Shown here piece by piece: positions 35,837 to 47,783 of a stretch of DNA of 64,000 nucleotides. This stretch comes from Ailanthus altissimus (Eukaryota; Streptophyta; Magnoliopsida; Sapindales; Simaroubaceae): contig OX327683.1 in the NCBI GenBank assembly GCA_946807835.1, forward strand, positions 9,243,001 to 9,307,000, written 5' to 3'. Each line of letters begins with the position of its first letter. The first letter of the stretch is position 1. The position numbers and the translations under genes were made by a program. The notes below the pieces were generated by a model that was given only the letters and a program-made list of their open reading frames with translations, was not told the origin of the DNA and did not search any database.

Positions 35837-38010
35837 TGTTAGAATTTATGCTTACATGTCATTCATTTTGATGTATAAATATTTAATTTTTGTATTTATA
35901 TTATCATCATTTCATTACAATCGCTAATTATATTTAATATATGATAAGATGCTTGTAATGTTTCAAATATTGTATAATCTGAATGAGTTCGAATCTGGTC
36001 TAAAGGATTTTAGATCAGTGCTAAGAATTAGCAACGTTGAGAGTTATAAATGTTAAGAGTTAGCACTAAAAAGAGTGTTATAAAAGTCAACGGAATCTAA
36101 GGAGTTAGAGCCTTATTTGAAATGGGACAAGGACCTGAGAATATATTAGTAATGACATAGTTGTAAAGAGTTACAAATAGTGCTAGGAAATGTCATTATA
36201 CAAATTTGTTTTTAAATACTATGTTTCTGATATATCTTCACTGATGCAGATTTGTCGGTGAAGACCTTATTATATATAGATCATGTATGTCTATATCTGA
36301 ATGGTCCAGATAGTTAGTCTTAGTAGATCACGAGTTTAGTGAAAACTCGTATAGAGATACAGGTATTCGGCAAGGACTGGGTACTGAACAGACTCACAAA
36401 GACCTCCAATAGATATATCATAAAACCATCAATAAAGGGTCTTCTCGAGTTGAGTAGTATTCACGATTCTTTGACCTGAGTGCCACGGTGAGCTTGTGAG
36501 TGATTCACTATACTTTGTTTCCATACATGTGAGAAATCTTTCATGGTCTGACCACTGGGTGTCGCTGGATATAGTCCGATGCTTATGGAATTTAGTGTGT
36601 ATAGATATGGGATCCATCAGCTCATTTGGGTGAGTAATATATCCTAATGCTCCAAGATTGTGTTTAAGAAAGTCTTATGGCCATAAGCAATTATACTCAA
36701 GAAAAGAGTTTTATCCTAGAGATAAATAATATTCGCAAAATTTTTTGTGAATATTATTTATTAAAATATGAATCTAGAGATAAGTTTATGCTCGACCATA
36801 TAAAGACTTACGGTGTTGATCTATATCTCTACTCTATCAAGATATACATAATAGAGGGATTATACGGATATGTTATAACCACAACTTGTATGATTTAACG
36901 CACAACTTTGTAATATCCGTAATATGTATGTGGGACATTATTCACAGACATATGAAGAAGTTTCATATGATAAACTGGGCATTGACCTTGAGAGTTTTAA
37001 AATATGAAGTATACTCGTTGTGCATTAGGGTAACATATTTGATTGCACAGTTCGGTCCAAGAAATTCCAACAAACCAAAAATTTATTTCAGGTTCCCTCA
37101 GGGTGTGTACTTGTTGAGACTTAAATATTAAGTACATCACATAATTGGTTAACAAGAGTTGTTAACCAATAGGATGTTGACAAGTGGCACAATTTGGTTT
37201 ATGAATTATTTTTACTATAAATTTACCATTTAACATTACTAGTAAAAATAAGTGAGGTAAAATTAATTATTCAAATTGTTTTGAATAATTAATTAAATAT
37301 TAGATGAGGTATGTGTATTCATGATATGGGCCAAGTGTACATAATGTATAATTAAATTGTGTTTGCCTTTAATAAAATATATTAGTGGCAATATGTAATG
37401 GTAGGGCATTGGTTTTGTATTGTAATACAAATTGCACAAATTATATTGCATGTCATGACAAGAGGTGGTGGAGCAATATGATGAATGTCATTAATATTTT
37501 CACTTAAGAATGTCTTTTGATAGGTTATGTATAGCATTATGTATTGGGAATTGGATCATTCATTCAATTTGTGAAAGCCAAAATACGTAAGTGAAAGTTG
37601 AGAGAGAATTGGTTAAGTGTTTTTGGCAAATGTTCTAAGCAAAAGGTTGTGAAGAACAAAACCAAAACACAAAGTATTCATACCATCTTACTCTAAACAT
37701 AAACACTTGTTGCTGAAACATTTTGTGGCTATTATTCTAAATTTACCATCCCATTATTTTTCTTGTGAACTAGAATTGTGCAACAGCACACTTCAAGGTG
37801 AGCTCAAGACTTGAAGATTAGAATTCTTGAAGAATCAAAAGCTACCTTCATCTGGGTAAGTTTTATTTATTTGTTATTTAGTTTAATTTACATATGAACA
37901 TATATGAGATATATGCATATGATTACATTAGATTGAGTGTATTTTGTATGTGATTCTTCTACTGTGTGTAATAAAATTTAAAATTACATGTATACTTAAT
38001 TAATCATACA
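35837..38010 (+). mobile_element. Copia LTR (+ orientation), ~2.17 kb
   Basis: It starts TGTTAGAATTTATGC and ends ATCATACA, full length compared with the minus LTR that follows. It carries the AGAGTTA cluster at 36020-36115. It adjoins the next LTR tail to tail with only 7 bases between, so the two form a ~4.4-kb inverted repeat. No internal copia sequence lies on its outer side (LINE instead), so it is a solo LTR or a rearrangement product. I could not find a matching 5-bp duplication. Confidence 0.8.
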
Positions 38011-38017
38011 CTCACTT

Positions 38018-40206
38018 TGTTGTCGGGGATCTAATATACGTGGGTGTCTACATGTACAATAATGTTTATTGTATAAAATATGTATCTCATACGTATTTAA
38101 CGCCGCAAAATAATTAAGTCATACAATAAACATAGTAAATAATATACTAATCATATTAATATAGTTGAAGGATTGAGAAATCACCATAACGTGTAACGTT
38201 ATACACGTGTATCCTGGAAGTTCACATGGAGACCAACTCACTGGCAGTTCTAGTCACCAACTCGGTGGGCTTACTCTTAAACACTTTGAATTTATTTTTC
38301 TCTTAATCAACTCTTTGATCAATAAAATAAATTTTTGATTGTTGTAAATTATAGCCTATAATGAAGATAATTTATAAACTGATTTCAACATTTGAAACTA
38401 ATTTACAAGAGATTATTTCTTCACCAATTGCTCGGTCACCATGTTGAAAAACAAAGCAACAATTACTTTGTTTTTCAAAGGAAACAACCAAAATAAAAAT
38501 GAAATAATTTTCATTTTCACACTCAAATTGATCCAACGAATTCACACTTATATATATATATATATATATCTCACTATATTAAAATAATAATATAATATAT
38601 TATAAAATTAAAACAAGGCCACCTTGCTTATAAATAATATTATTATATAAAATAATAATATAATATAAATATAAATACATATATTTATATAAATATATTA
38701 TTAATATAATATAATAATATTATATTATTATAATATAAAATAATAATATATTATAATATAAAATATGAGATATTATGATTATTTAATAATTAAATAATTA
38801 TTGTATGAAATAATCATTTTGCCCATTACGAATAGTTACAAAGTATACCTTTTAACGGGTCTCACCAAATCCACACTTAGGCAAACTCAACCGAGGGACC
38901 ATAATGTGCCACATGTCATTATACAATTAGTAAATAATAATTATTGACTAATTATAGTATTTAACGCTTAAATACAGACATGTACGCATTCCTATGGTAG
39001 TGCTAGATATTATTAAATTAAATAATTTAATCTGTTACACTGCCCCAGTGGACAATGAGTACACTCCATATCGCAGGACTCCCTAGGTCCACGCCCGATT
39101 CGCCAAATGAAACTATTCTATAAGTCCGCGAACATTGGCCTATGCACACGTCATGAAAATATAAATTAAAGCGTCGACCATCCAAGCTGAGGTCACAAAC
39201 CATACGTATAATTCTTCCGTCATGATATCTTAGATGTGCGGGGATATAGATTTTCACCGTCAAATTTCCATGTGCTCATCCAAGTTATATATTCAGACTT
39301 GTATTTCATTGAACAATGTGTAAACTCCTTTGCCATATTGTTATACTCTGGCGAAATTTTTTTTTCAAGATTAATGCTTATGGCCACGAGACTTTCTGAT
39401 ATACAGTATCCAAGCAATTAGATATCTAACTCCTTATGCGAGCTGACGGATCCCATATCTGTACACACCTGACTCCATAAGTATCGGACTATACCTAGCG
39501 GTCACACCATGAAAGGTCTATGACATACGTGGAACCAGAGTATAGTGGATCACTTACAAGCCTATCGTGGCACTCAGGTCAAAGGACCACGTATACTACT
39601 CAATTCGAGAGGGCCCTCCATTGACGACTTACATAGGGCGTTTATCAATGACCCTTATGAGCCTGTCCAATATCCAGTCATAATTAGATACCCATATGTC
39701 AATACGAGCTTCAAGTTCACGGTTGGCTAGAAACAACCATCTATACCCTATAGGTACGACATATGCTGATTTATATAAAGGTATCCACTGATAGACCCGC
39801 ATCGGTAGAAATAGATCAGGGACAATATTCAAGAATATACTTGTACAACTAGCATTTCCTGGCACTTGATTGCAACCATTGTAACTATGCAGTTACTAGT
39901 ATATTCTTAGGTCTATGTCCTATTACAACAAGGCTCCAACTCTTGGATCTTCGCTGAGTATTATAACCAGCTAATAATTAGCTGTGCTAACATTTAGTAT
40001 TTATATCTCTCAGTGTAGCCAATTGAGGGCCCTTATCTAAATTCCTTTAGATAAGATCTGAACTCTTTCAAATCATACAATGTCTGTAATATTACATTGC
40101 ATAATACCATTTAAATAGGCATTAGCGATTTAATGAGAATGTACACATGTATAAATATATAAGTATATGTATATTCAGGGATGGCACGTAAGCACCAACC
40201 CTAAAA
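38018..40206 (-). mobile_element. Copia 3' LTR (minus orientation), ~2.19 kb
   Basis: On the plus strand it begins TGTTGTCGGGGATC and runs to CACCAACCCTAAAA; read on the minus strand the outer start is TTTTAGGGTTGGTGC, a TG to TT change from the family start, directly after the purine tract GTGGGAGA. That places copia internal sequence on its high side. It contains an AT-only segment with a TA microsatellite near 38551 and a dense TAATAT stretch (38620-38770). Confidence 0.85.
38551..38568. repeat. (TA)n microsatellite inside the copia LTR
   Basis: About nine TA units. Confidence 0.85.
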
Positions 40207-40820
40207 ATCTCCCACTTGCTCTAGTATCATTCTTGATGGTATCTCATACACATTGACTCCACGTGTTTTATAAACACTTTTAGAGTCATGACCTTAGAAA
40301 GTGGGTTTGCTAAATTATTTATAGAACACTTCTACAAATAATCACATCTCCTTAAGCCAAGATGCCTTTTTTCTTGTGAGACTCCTCTCAACATAATTAG
40401 AGTACTAGTGTCCTCTTGGCACCTCGGCCTATACAACGGCTTAGTTTTGTCGCAAAACTATAGGATAAGATCCATCTGTCTTAGAACTCTTCTAAACTCA
40501 TTGATAAACCTACAAATCCAAACTGCCTTTTTCGCTGTGCCCAAAATAAATCAACAGTGAAACCCAATTTGGTATAATTTTAACTCACTTAGTACCAATG
40601 AGAATGAGCACATTCCCAGATGTAGACTCTTTATCATCTAGGTCAAACCTAAAAGTTTGACTCCGTGCATCTTCTCATTTGTAAGTCACTTTCTCCAGAT
40701 ATGAGAAACTTATCCTTTGTATCCTCAAGGTACCTTAGGATATGTTTGACTACCATCAAATAACGGTCCTTGAATCAGACTGTTATCGGCTCATAACTCT
40801 TACAGCCATACAGAAACAAG
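40207..40820 (-). pseudogene. Copia pol 3' end (RNase H region) and polypurine tract
   Basis: The minus strand ends in AGTGGGAGAT (polypurine tract) against the LTR. The 600 bases above it match the equivalent part of the copia at 51532-52150 block for block (CTCGGCACC/AACGGCTTAG-type phrases, TGATATCGGCTCATAA, GAAACTTGTCC). They encode broken RNase H. Homology stops near 40820, where Tat LTR sequence starts. Confidence 0.75.
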
Positions 40821-41662
40821 GGGAAATAAGTAATGAGAAGCTTACAGTTCAAAATAGGTACTGTAGCAGAGCTGAAGAAAATAGCTACATTATCAAAACA
40901 ACAACCAGAAATAAGTAAATAAACTAGGTACTATAGTAACTTGATACCGTAGCATTGACAGAAATCTCAAAAAAACAACTAACAGAAATCTTAAAAACTG
41001 ATAGAAATCCCAAAAATTTCAATGCAATAAAAAGGAAGGTAAAGATGATGCACCAGAATTTGTATCAAGCCACCAAGATAAAAAACCCCTCGGATAACTT
41101 GACAATCGCCAAAAAAGTGGACACCTTTACCGAAACTATAAACGTTAAAGATCAAAACACCAGGTAAATTTAGTAGTAATGCATCCCGTAGCTTTCACTA
41201 AGCAGTCACTTAGCCGATCGGAAACTGAAATTAAAAAATTTGGAAAATAATTGTGAGTTACTATAGCCAAATCATTTTGGTTACTATAGCTTGTTGAGAG
41301 AGAACTTGTTGAGAGAGAATCGATAAATGTAGCAAAACACATTTTTTTAAATTGCCTATATAGTTAGATGAGGCAATATGTGATTTTTTCATTGTAGTAG
41401 CCATAAAATTACCAAAAGGTAATTTAGTTATTTAATTATTAAAATATTTATTAAAAGAATAGTTATAAATACACCAAGCTCATGGGCTCTCTCTCTCTAA
41501 CTAAGAAAAAAGAGGCCTAAAGAGCCTAATGCATCAATCCAATTCATTTGACAAATTCACTCTCTCACTAAAAATTTTAAATCTCTCTAGAAATTCTAAT
41601 TCTCTAAAAAATACCAATTCATCTTGGGATTTATAAATTAATGGAGCCTTAAGAACCTCTAT
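40821..41662 (+). mobile_element. Tat-lineage gypsy LTR, 3' portion (+ orientation)
   Basis: Recognised from its 3' side: a TATA box, a CT-rich stretch after it, then the end AACCTCTA immediately followed by a Tat-type primer binding site. The upstream limit is set only by the end of copia homology, and the true LTR start may be missing. It does not resemble the LTR at 58081, so it belongs to a different Tat element. Confidence 0.6.
41464..41471 (+). promoter_or_regulatory. TATA box of the Tat LTR
   Basis: TATAAATA followed by ACACCAAGCTC and a CT-rich run, ~195 bases before the LTR end, as expected for the LTR promoter. Confidence 0.55.
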
Positions 41663-41663
41663 T

Positions 41664-41681
41664 TGGCGTCGCCTGTGAGAA
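41664..41681 (+). other. Primer binding site, Tat-lineage type (+)
   Basis: TGGCGTCGCCTGTGAGAA, near the common plant Tat form TGGCGCCGTCTGTGGGAA. It shows that the element it starts runs to the right. Confidence 0.72.
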
Positions 41682-42075
41682 TCTATAACTATTAATGGAA
41701 GATTTATGATCTCTCAAAATTAAAATTGATAATATTTACAATTTATTCATGTTACTTGATTCAATCTTTTGTGGATTTCAAATCTAATCCTTTTTCATTT
41801 AATATCACATATCCACGAGCTTGCTAATGGATTTTCATCTAAAAGCATTTTAGTTTTCAAAGAATAATAATAGATCCAACTGTTAAAACAAACATACCAA
41901 TCATTTCAGGATTTTATAATGTTATTTTAATAATATTTTAACATATTTCATTTATTACTATATCCTATAATTGGCATCTATTATTAAAAATAATAAATAA
42001 ATAATGGCTATTGATTTGTTTACTATCATGATTTGTATATTTCCATCTCGAATATTAGAGATTTGTTTATGGCAT

Positions 42076-44440
42076 CTACCTTTTAGGTGATCACACTTAT
42101 TGGGGGAGAGTGCGTCATCAACCTTGTGCTTGTCATATGAAAAAGATCTTTTGACCTTGACTCCTTCGGATCTCAAATTTCTTGGTTTTTGTTTGTCCTT
42201 CAATGGTCACTCTTTCAGGACCCTTTTAGACTCTGCTCTATTTCCTCCAGAGATGGATGTCAAAGTCAAAGGTTTAAATAGGGAGCAAATATATCGTCCT
42301 TTTAGATTCAATTGCTTTTCCTTGATATATATGAGTTTCCTTTGCAATTTTTAATAAAGAAAGTAATTATTTTCTTTTATATAGCTTATCGTTATCTAAC
42401 TAATTATTTCGCTGTAGGTACTGATTTTGATGGCATCCGTGTGTCTTCAAAAGATAGGATAATTGATCCCTCTCTTACTTCATCGCCTTCTAATTTTGAT
42501 GTTCTTCATATTATAGGTGTAGGTATGGAGGATCTGAGAAGAGACCATCTTTTCAGATCTTGTTCTTGGTGCAGCCCCTAATACTATAGATCTTGTTATT
42601 GTTACAGAATTTTTACATTCTACTCATCTTTCAGAATAGTGGCTTCCCAAGACTTCAATAGTTGTCGAGTCTTTTGTTCTTGTTAAGATGGTTTCTAAGG
42701 TCTCAATTCTTATCCTTGATCTGGAGGAGGATCTTCCAGACATCTTTTTAGATGTCTTCAAAAATGCCTCCAAGAAAATATGGGTTCCTCGTAAGCGGAA
42801 GTCATCGGAGAAGCCATTAGTTTCCAAGCGCTATAAGTCTTGTGCTCCTAGTGGCTCTAAGGCATCTTTGGAGACAACTAGAGCTTCTGTTGATACTTCT
42901 AAGCTTCTAGAGGGTCATCAAGTTGGATCTGAACATTTTGGAGCTCCTTCAACAAAGGCTTATACTAATTCAGAGGTTTCATATGTTCTAATTTTAGATC
43001 CATCTACTAAAAGTACTTAGGGTTCGTATAGTGTGGAGGTCCCTTTTGAATTTTCTACTGACTTTTCTATAAAGGATTTTGTGCCTTCAGGTAAATGAAT
43101 TTTTATCTAGTTTTTCTTCTTTCATTATTATTTTGTTTGCTTAATCCTTTCTGATCTCATCTTGTTTCTTTCTTTGTTCAGAGAAAGCTGTTAGTGCGGA
43201 GGCTCATCTTAGGGGTCCTATACCTTTGTGGAGACGAGAGTATGAACGACAAGTGATATTGTTGTGGCTACTGCTATAGTGCTGCCTTCTTCTCAAGATG
43301 GAATGATAGGTGTTGGCCTTTCTTCTTTTGCTCATCCAAAGAAGAGGAAAGTGAAGAAATCTGGCTTCAGGCCAACTCCTTCTAAAGAAACACAAGAGGT
43401 TCCTATGGGAGAGCCTGGGATCAGTCTTGAGTTCTATCCCTGCTTCTTGAGATCGGATGGGAAGGTTGTTTGAGAGTTGAATCTTTTGAGGATAAATGGT
43501 GAAGCTTCTACAATTATTATGGGCCATTTGTTTAATAAGAGGGATTTTTGGGATTGATCCCCAACATGTCCGTTGCAAATTGGAAGCGAATGAGTGCTTC
43601 CTTTACTTTTATGGTAAATGTTCTATACTTTTGTGAGTTCTTTGCTTCTTTATTATTGAGTGTAATCATTTTTGTTTTCTTGTAAGCTCTCTAAGACTCT
43701 ATATTAACTATAGAGGCTTATGAAAAAGAGTTGTGGGCACCTACAAATGAGGTGAAGAGGCTCTAACAAGAGTTGAAATTTGCTCAATAAGATTATGTTC
43801 TTTTAGAGAGCCAAAATATTTTGTATTGGATTCAAACTTCTAAGCTAGATAAAGAGTTGAAAAATTCTGTGATAGCCAGGGAGATAATTCACTGATAGAA
43901 AGTCTCTAGAAGACTATTACTGACCTTACTATAGAGGTTTCTAAGTCTAAGTATGCCAATGAGACGCTAGTTCAGGAGTGGAAGGAGTTATCATCTTCTC
44001 TATCTGCTAAAGAGGCTATGATAGGCTCATTGAAAGGTGAAAATGTCAATCTTCAGTCTTTTAAAGACACTTTGAGTTTCAAGATCAATGAGCTTAAGGA
44101 GAAATTAGTTAATGCCAACTGTGAGATAATAAAAAAGCATAATGAGTTATGGGTTGCTGCTAATTGTGCAATTATTAGTGTTGATATGTTTAAGGCATCC
44201 AAAGGGAAGGCCCAGCATCTGGAGCGTACAATTGGAGAACTTAAAGTAACTTTAAAGGCAAGTTATAGCATGGCAAAGACATTGAATGAGTAGTGAAAGA
44301 CTAACAATGAGGCTCCAAAGGTCTATTACTAGCATCAAGTGATTCTGTCTTCAGCTCGAAACTTTTATAGAGGGTTCAAGTCTAGGAAAGAGCCTTCGAT
44401 TTACCACGAGATTTTGAAAGAGAATGATCAAAAGCTCAGT
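42076..44440 (+). pseudogene. Intron-bearing extra ORF of a Tat-lineage element (coiled-coil protein)
   Basis: Four coding blocks separated by plausible plant splice signals: about 42076-42270 (SYEKDLLTLTPSDLKFLGF...KVKG, donor AAG/GTTTAA), 42418-43091 (acceptor GCTGTAG; includes VPRKRKSSEKPLVSKRYKS, a basic stretch; donor TTCAG/GTAAAT), 43182-43613 (acceptor GTTCAG), and 43711-44440, whose last part (SLKGENVNLQSFKDTLSFKI then NELKEKLVNANCEIIKKHNE) is rich in heptad-like Leu/Ile and charged residues, so a coiled coil. Several stops and shifts are present. The basic Ser-rich plus coiled-coil layout resembles proteins annotated in plants as putative transposon proteins. It is either the sense extra ORF of the + element starting at 41664 or the antisense extra ORF of the minus Tat element. 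Function unknown. Confidence 0.6.
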
Positions 44441-44739
44441 CTATACAGAGGTTAGTCTATAAAGACTATGAGGATGATTCTCATCATATTAACTATTACT
44501 TTTGCAAGGAAATGAGCTTCTAAGGCGAATCCTGATACAACTTTCATTTTTTAGGATAATGCTAATGAATGATTGTTTTACTTATTTTTTGTTTTTTGTA
44601 TATTCGAAACAATCTTGTATTCTGATCTTTTTTGTTAATGGAATATACTTTGTTGGATTTTTTTACTAGCTTGATCTTGATGTCTAGATGTTTGTTAGGA
44701 ACTCTTTTTTGTCTTTATGGATTTTGAATGATACTTAAG

Positions 44740-45990
44740 GGTGAGAGGAAGAGTGTGGAAATATTTCTTCTTCTCAAACTTTCTTTTTCTTTTGAGATAT
44801 GAGTTCTTCCAAGAAATGAGAGGTACTTCTTTTTTTTAAACCTTCTTTAATTTTTGAATTCTAAATGTTTCTGAACCTTGAATACTTCTAAGGAGTAAGA
44901 GGAAATTGGGGGGAATCTTCTGTCTCTCGATATTTTTTTATGTTTTTGAATTGTAAATTCTTCCAAGGGGCAAGAAGTAGGTTATAGGAAACGTTTTCCT
45001 CTCAATCCCTTTTTTCTGTTTCTGAACTTCACATTTTTTTGAATGCTTTCAAGAAGCGAGAGGAAGTTGGTAGGAACCTTGACCCTTTCAATACTCTTTT
45101 TAGTTTCTAAACTCTGATTTTTTTGGATTTTAAATGCTTTCAGGGAGAGAGAGGAAGTTGGTGGGAACATTCTCCCTCTCATCCTTTTTTTTATTTATGA
45201 ACTTTGAAATTTCTAGATTCTAAATGCTTCTAAGGAGTGAGAGGGAGAAGGTGGTAGAATCAATCTTTTTTTTTCCTTCTATTTTTGAACTATAAATTTT
45301 CTAGATTCTAAATGCTTTTAAGGAGCGAGAGGAAATTGGTAGGAACTTTCTCATTTTTAGTTCTATTTTTTTCTATTTCGAACTTTGAATTTTCTAGATT
45401 CTGAATGCTTATAAAGAGTGAGAGGAAGTTGATGGAAACCTTTTCCCTCTTAGTCTTTTATTTTCTATTTTTGAACTCTAAATTTTTTGGATTCTGAATA
45501 CTTCTAAGACGAGAGGAAGTTGGTAAGAACCTTCTCCCTCTTAATCTTTTTTTCTTCCTACTTCTGAACTTTGAATTTCTGAATTCTGAATGCTTCTAAG
45601 AAGCAAAAGGAAGTTGGTAGGATCCTTCCCCCTCCCAATCTTTTTTTCATAATTTTAAACTTTGAAATTTTTGGATTTTGAATGCTTCTAAAGAACGAGA
45701 TCAAGTTGGTGGGAACCTTCTCTCTCTCAGTCCTTTTTTTTGTTTTTGAACTTTGAATTCTTCCAAAGAGCGAGAGGAAGATGGTGGGAACCTTTTTCCT
45801 CTTAATCCTTTTTTTTCTATTTTTGAACTCTGAATTTTCTAGATTTTGAATGCTTTCAAGGAGTGAGAGAAAGCTAGTGGGAACCTTCTCCCTCTTAATC
45901 CCTTTTTTTTTCCCCTAAACTTTGAATTTGTTTTTTTTGTTAAGAAGTGAAAGAAAATGTGGTTGGTACCTCTTTTCTCTCGATCCCTTT
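44740..45990. repeat. Tandem array, ~75-95-bp units, about 14 copies
   Basis: Units share GAGAGGAAGTTGGTGGGAAC followed by CTTCTCCCTCTCAATCC, a T-run, TTGAACTTTGAATTTT and a GAATGCTTCTAAGGAG-type phrase. Anchor phrases recur near 45055, 45146, 45237, 45322, 45417, 45510, 45602, 45694, 45770, 45862 and 45945, with more diverged units to the left. No coding capacity. Tandem arrays between pol and the 3' LTR are known for plant Tat elements, so it most likely belongs to the minus element. Confidence 0.88.
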
Positions 45991-46009
45991 TTTTTATACT
46001 TGATTTCTA

Positions 46010-46240
46010 TTTTAAAAGGAAGGTACCAAGTACTTTGGTATTGACAAATTATGTTTTCTTTGAAGAGGGAAGGTACTAGGTACTCCAATCTCTATGGGTT
46101 ACTATTCATTGAGGAGGGACAGTACTAGGTACTCTAATCCCCTCTCTGGTTACTATTTTTCACAGAGGAATGGTATCAGGTACTCCAATCCTTCTAGGTC
46201 AATTCATGTAAGGTATGGGGAGCAGGTACAAGATACTTCA
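46010..46240. repeat. Second tandem array, ~58-bp units, four copies
   Basis: GGTACTAGGTACTCCAATC-type phrase recurs about every 58 bases (near 46022, 46073, 46121, 46176), each with GAGGGA(A/C) before it and GGTTACTATT after it. Distinct from the neighbouring array. Confidence 0.75.
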
Positions 46241-46259
46241 GTGCCCTCCACACTTATTT

Positions 46260-47778
46260 CATTAGTAGTGTTCATAATTCAAATTAGAAATCTTTATTGA
46301 AAATATTGAAATTATTCTTACATATAGAATTGTTTCAGTTTCAAAATGTTCTATGGAGTTGGTATGTCTTCCCCTACTATAGTTTACGGCAAGCATGCTC
46401 ATTGATCTAGTTTCTTTACTATATTCTATAGGTTCGTTTCCACGTTTCACTCATTTTGCATGTATTCCTCTCTTTGTTGATGTCCAAAGCTTCCCTTACC
46501 ACTAAGTCTCCTTCATTAATAGTTCTTTTCTTGACTTTGTGTTCTTGTTGTTTCTTCATCTTTTTCTTGTATATTGCTGTATGGATAACGGCAATATTAT
46601 CGCTCAACTGTAAATTCACCATCTTTGTTAGTAATTTTGAAAGGAATACTTCCATCGACAGTACGACTTTTGTTCCATACACTAGTACATAGGGTGAATT
46701 TCCAGTGAATTTATTCTTAGTTGTTCTATATGCCCAAAAGAATGCTTGGTAGGTCTTCAAGCCATCTTTCCTTATTCTTTTCAAGTGTTTTTTTTTCTCA
46801 AAGAAGTAAAGATCATCTTGTTTATGATTTTTACTTGCCCATTCCCTTGTAGGTAGCTCTTGGAGGAGAATCTTTACTTGATCTTGTATGTTTTGCAGAA
46901 GGTTGTTACTATGCTGCTGGTGAATTTACTTCCATTGTTTGATACTAGAACTTCTGGCATCCCAAATCTCGTTATGATGTTGATCCAAAGGAATTGCTTC
47001 ACTTTTGACCTTGTGATATTGTTGTAAGCTTTTGTGTTCACCCATTTAGTGAAGTAATTGGTTGCTAACAGCATAAATATTTTTCCTCCTATAGCTGCGA
47101 GCAGTGGTATGATGATGTCCATCTTCTATTGGATAAACGACTAAGGGCTGGATACTATATGTAGGTTATCTAGAGAGAGATGTATGACTTTTGAAATTTT
47201 TTGCAGTTTCTGACATGGTTTAGGGCTTCATTATTGAGTATGGCCAATAATACCCATACCTTAAAATTTTGTGTGCTAGTGTCCATCCATTGGAATGGTT
47301 TTCGTAGGATCCTTTGTATACTTCTTCCAGTATCTTTTTTCCTTCCTCCTTGGTTAGGCCTTTAAGGTATAACCCAGAAAACGCTCGCCTGTAAAGCACT
47401 TCCTCATAAAGGGCGAACCTTCTTGCTTTACTTTTGAGTTTTCGTGCTTCGTTTTTGTCCTCTGAAAATCTCCCATCCTTTAGGTGCTCTAAGTAAGGAG
47501 TCATCCAGTTCTGAGAAGGATCTGTTTCTATGTAGCTTGTTTCCAAAAAAGTTGTTCTTTTCTCTATTATCGCTTTTTCTCTGGCTAGAAATGAAACTAG
47601 CCTGCATGTTGTTATATCTATGGCTTCCTTAGCTAGTTGAGTGGCCTCTGTATTCTGACTGTATGGTATCTGGTCTCTCTAGACCTCGTCTATCATTTGG
47701 GTTATTTTCTTTGCTAGTTGGAGGTAACTTTTCGTTCTTTCCTCATTCGTTGTGTAGTTACCATTCCATTAGGAAGTG
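46260..47778 (-). pseudogene. Tat-lineage gypsy pol, downstream part (RNase H end and integrase)
   Basis: From 47778 down on the minus strand: the end of RNase H and the spacer (YLQLAKKITQMIDEV), the integrase zinc-binding stretch (EEVLYRRAFSGLYLKGLTKE, then GSYENHSNGWTLAHKILR and GYYWP), the core (MDIIIPL, TNYFTKWVNTKAY, VLVSNNGSKF) and C-terminus (FFWAYRTT, PYVLVYG, ETWKRTYRI). Two catalytic aspartates are lost (T-N-Y and S-N-N-G). The frame breaks repeatedly. The upstream half continues at 53947 after the copia insertion. Confidence 0.9.
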
Positions 47779-47783
47779 ATAAG
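47779..47783. repeat. Target-site duplication (left) of the nested copia
   Basis: ATAAG; same five bases at 53942-53946. Removing 47779-53941 restores contiguous gypsy RNase H reading on the minus strand. Confidence 0.85.

Noticed and set aside
39027..39865. Cluster of ORFs on both strands
   Set aside because: Inside a copia LTR that is non-coding in all other copies.
44982..45182. 66-codon minus ORF with repeated sequence
   Set aside because: Chance frame through the tandem array; not kept open across units.
44740..45990. CRISPR-like array
   Set aside because: Units are contiguous and diverged along their whole length, with no constant repeat/variable spacer pattern, in a plant retrotransposon.
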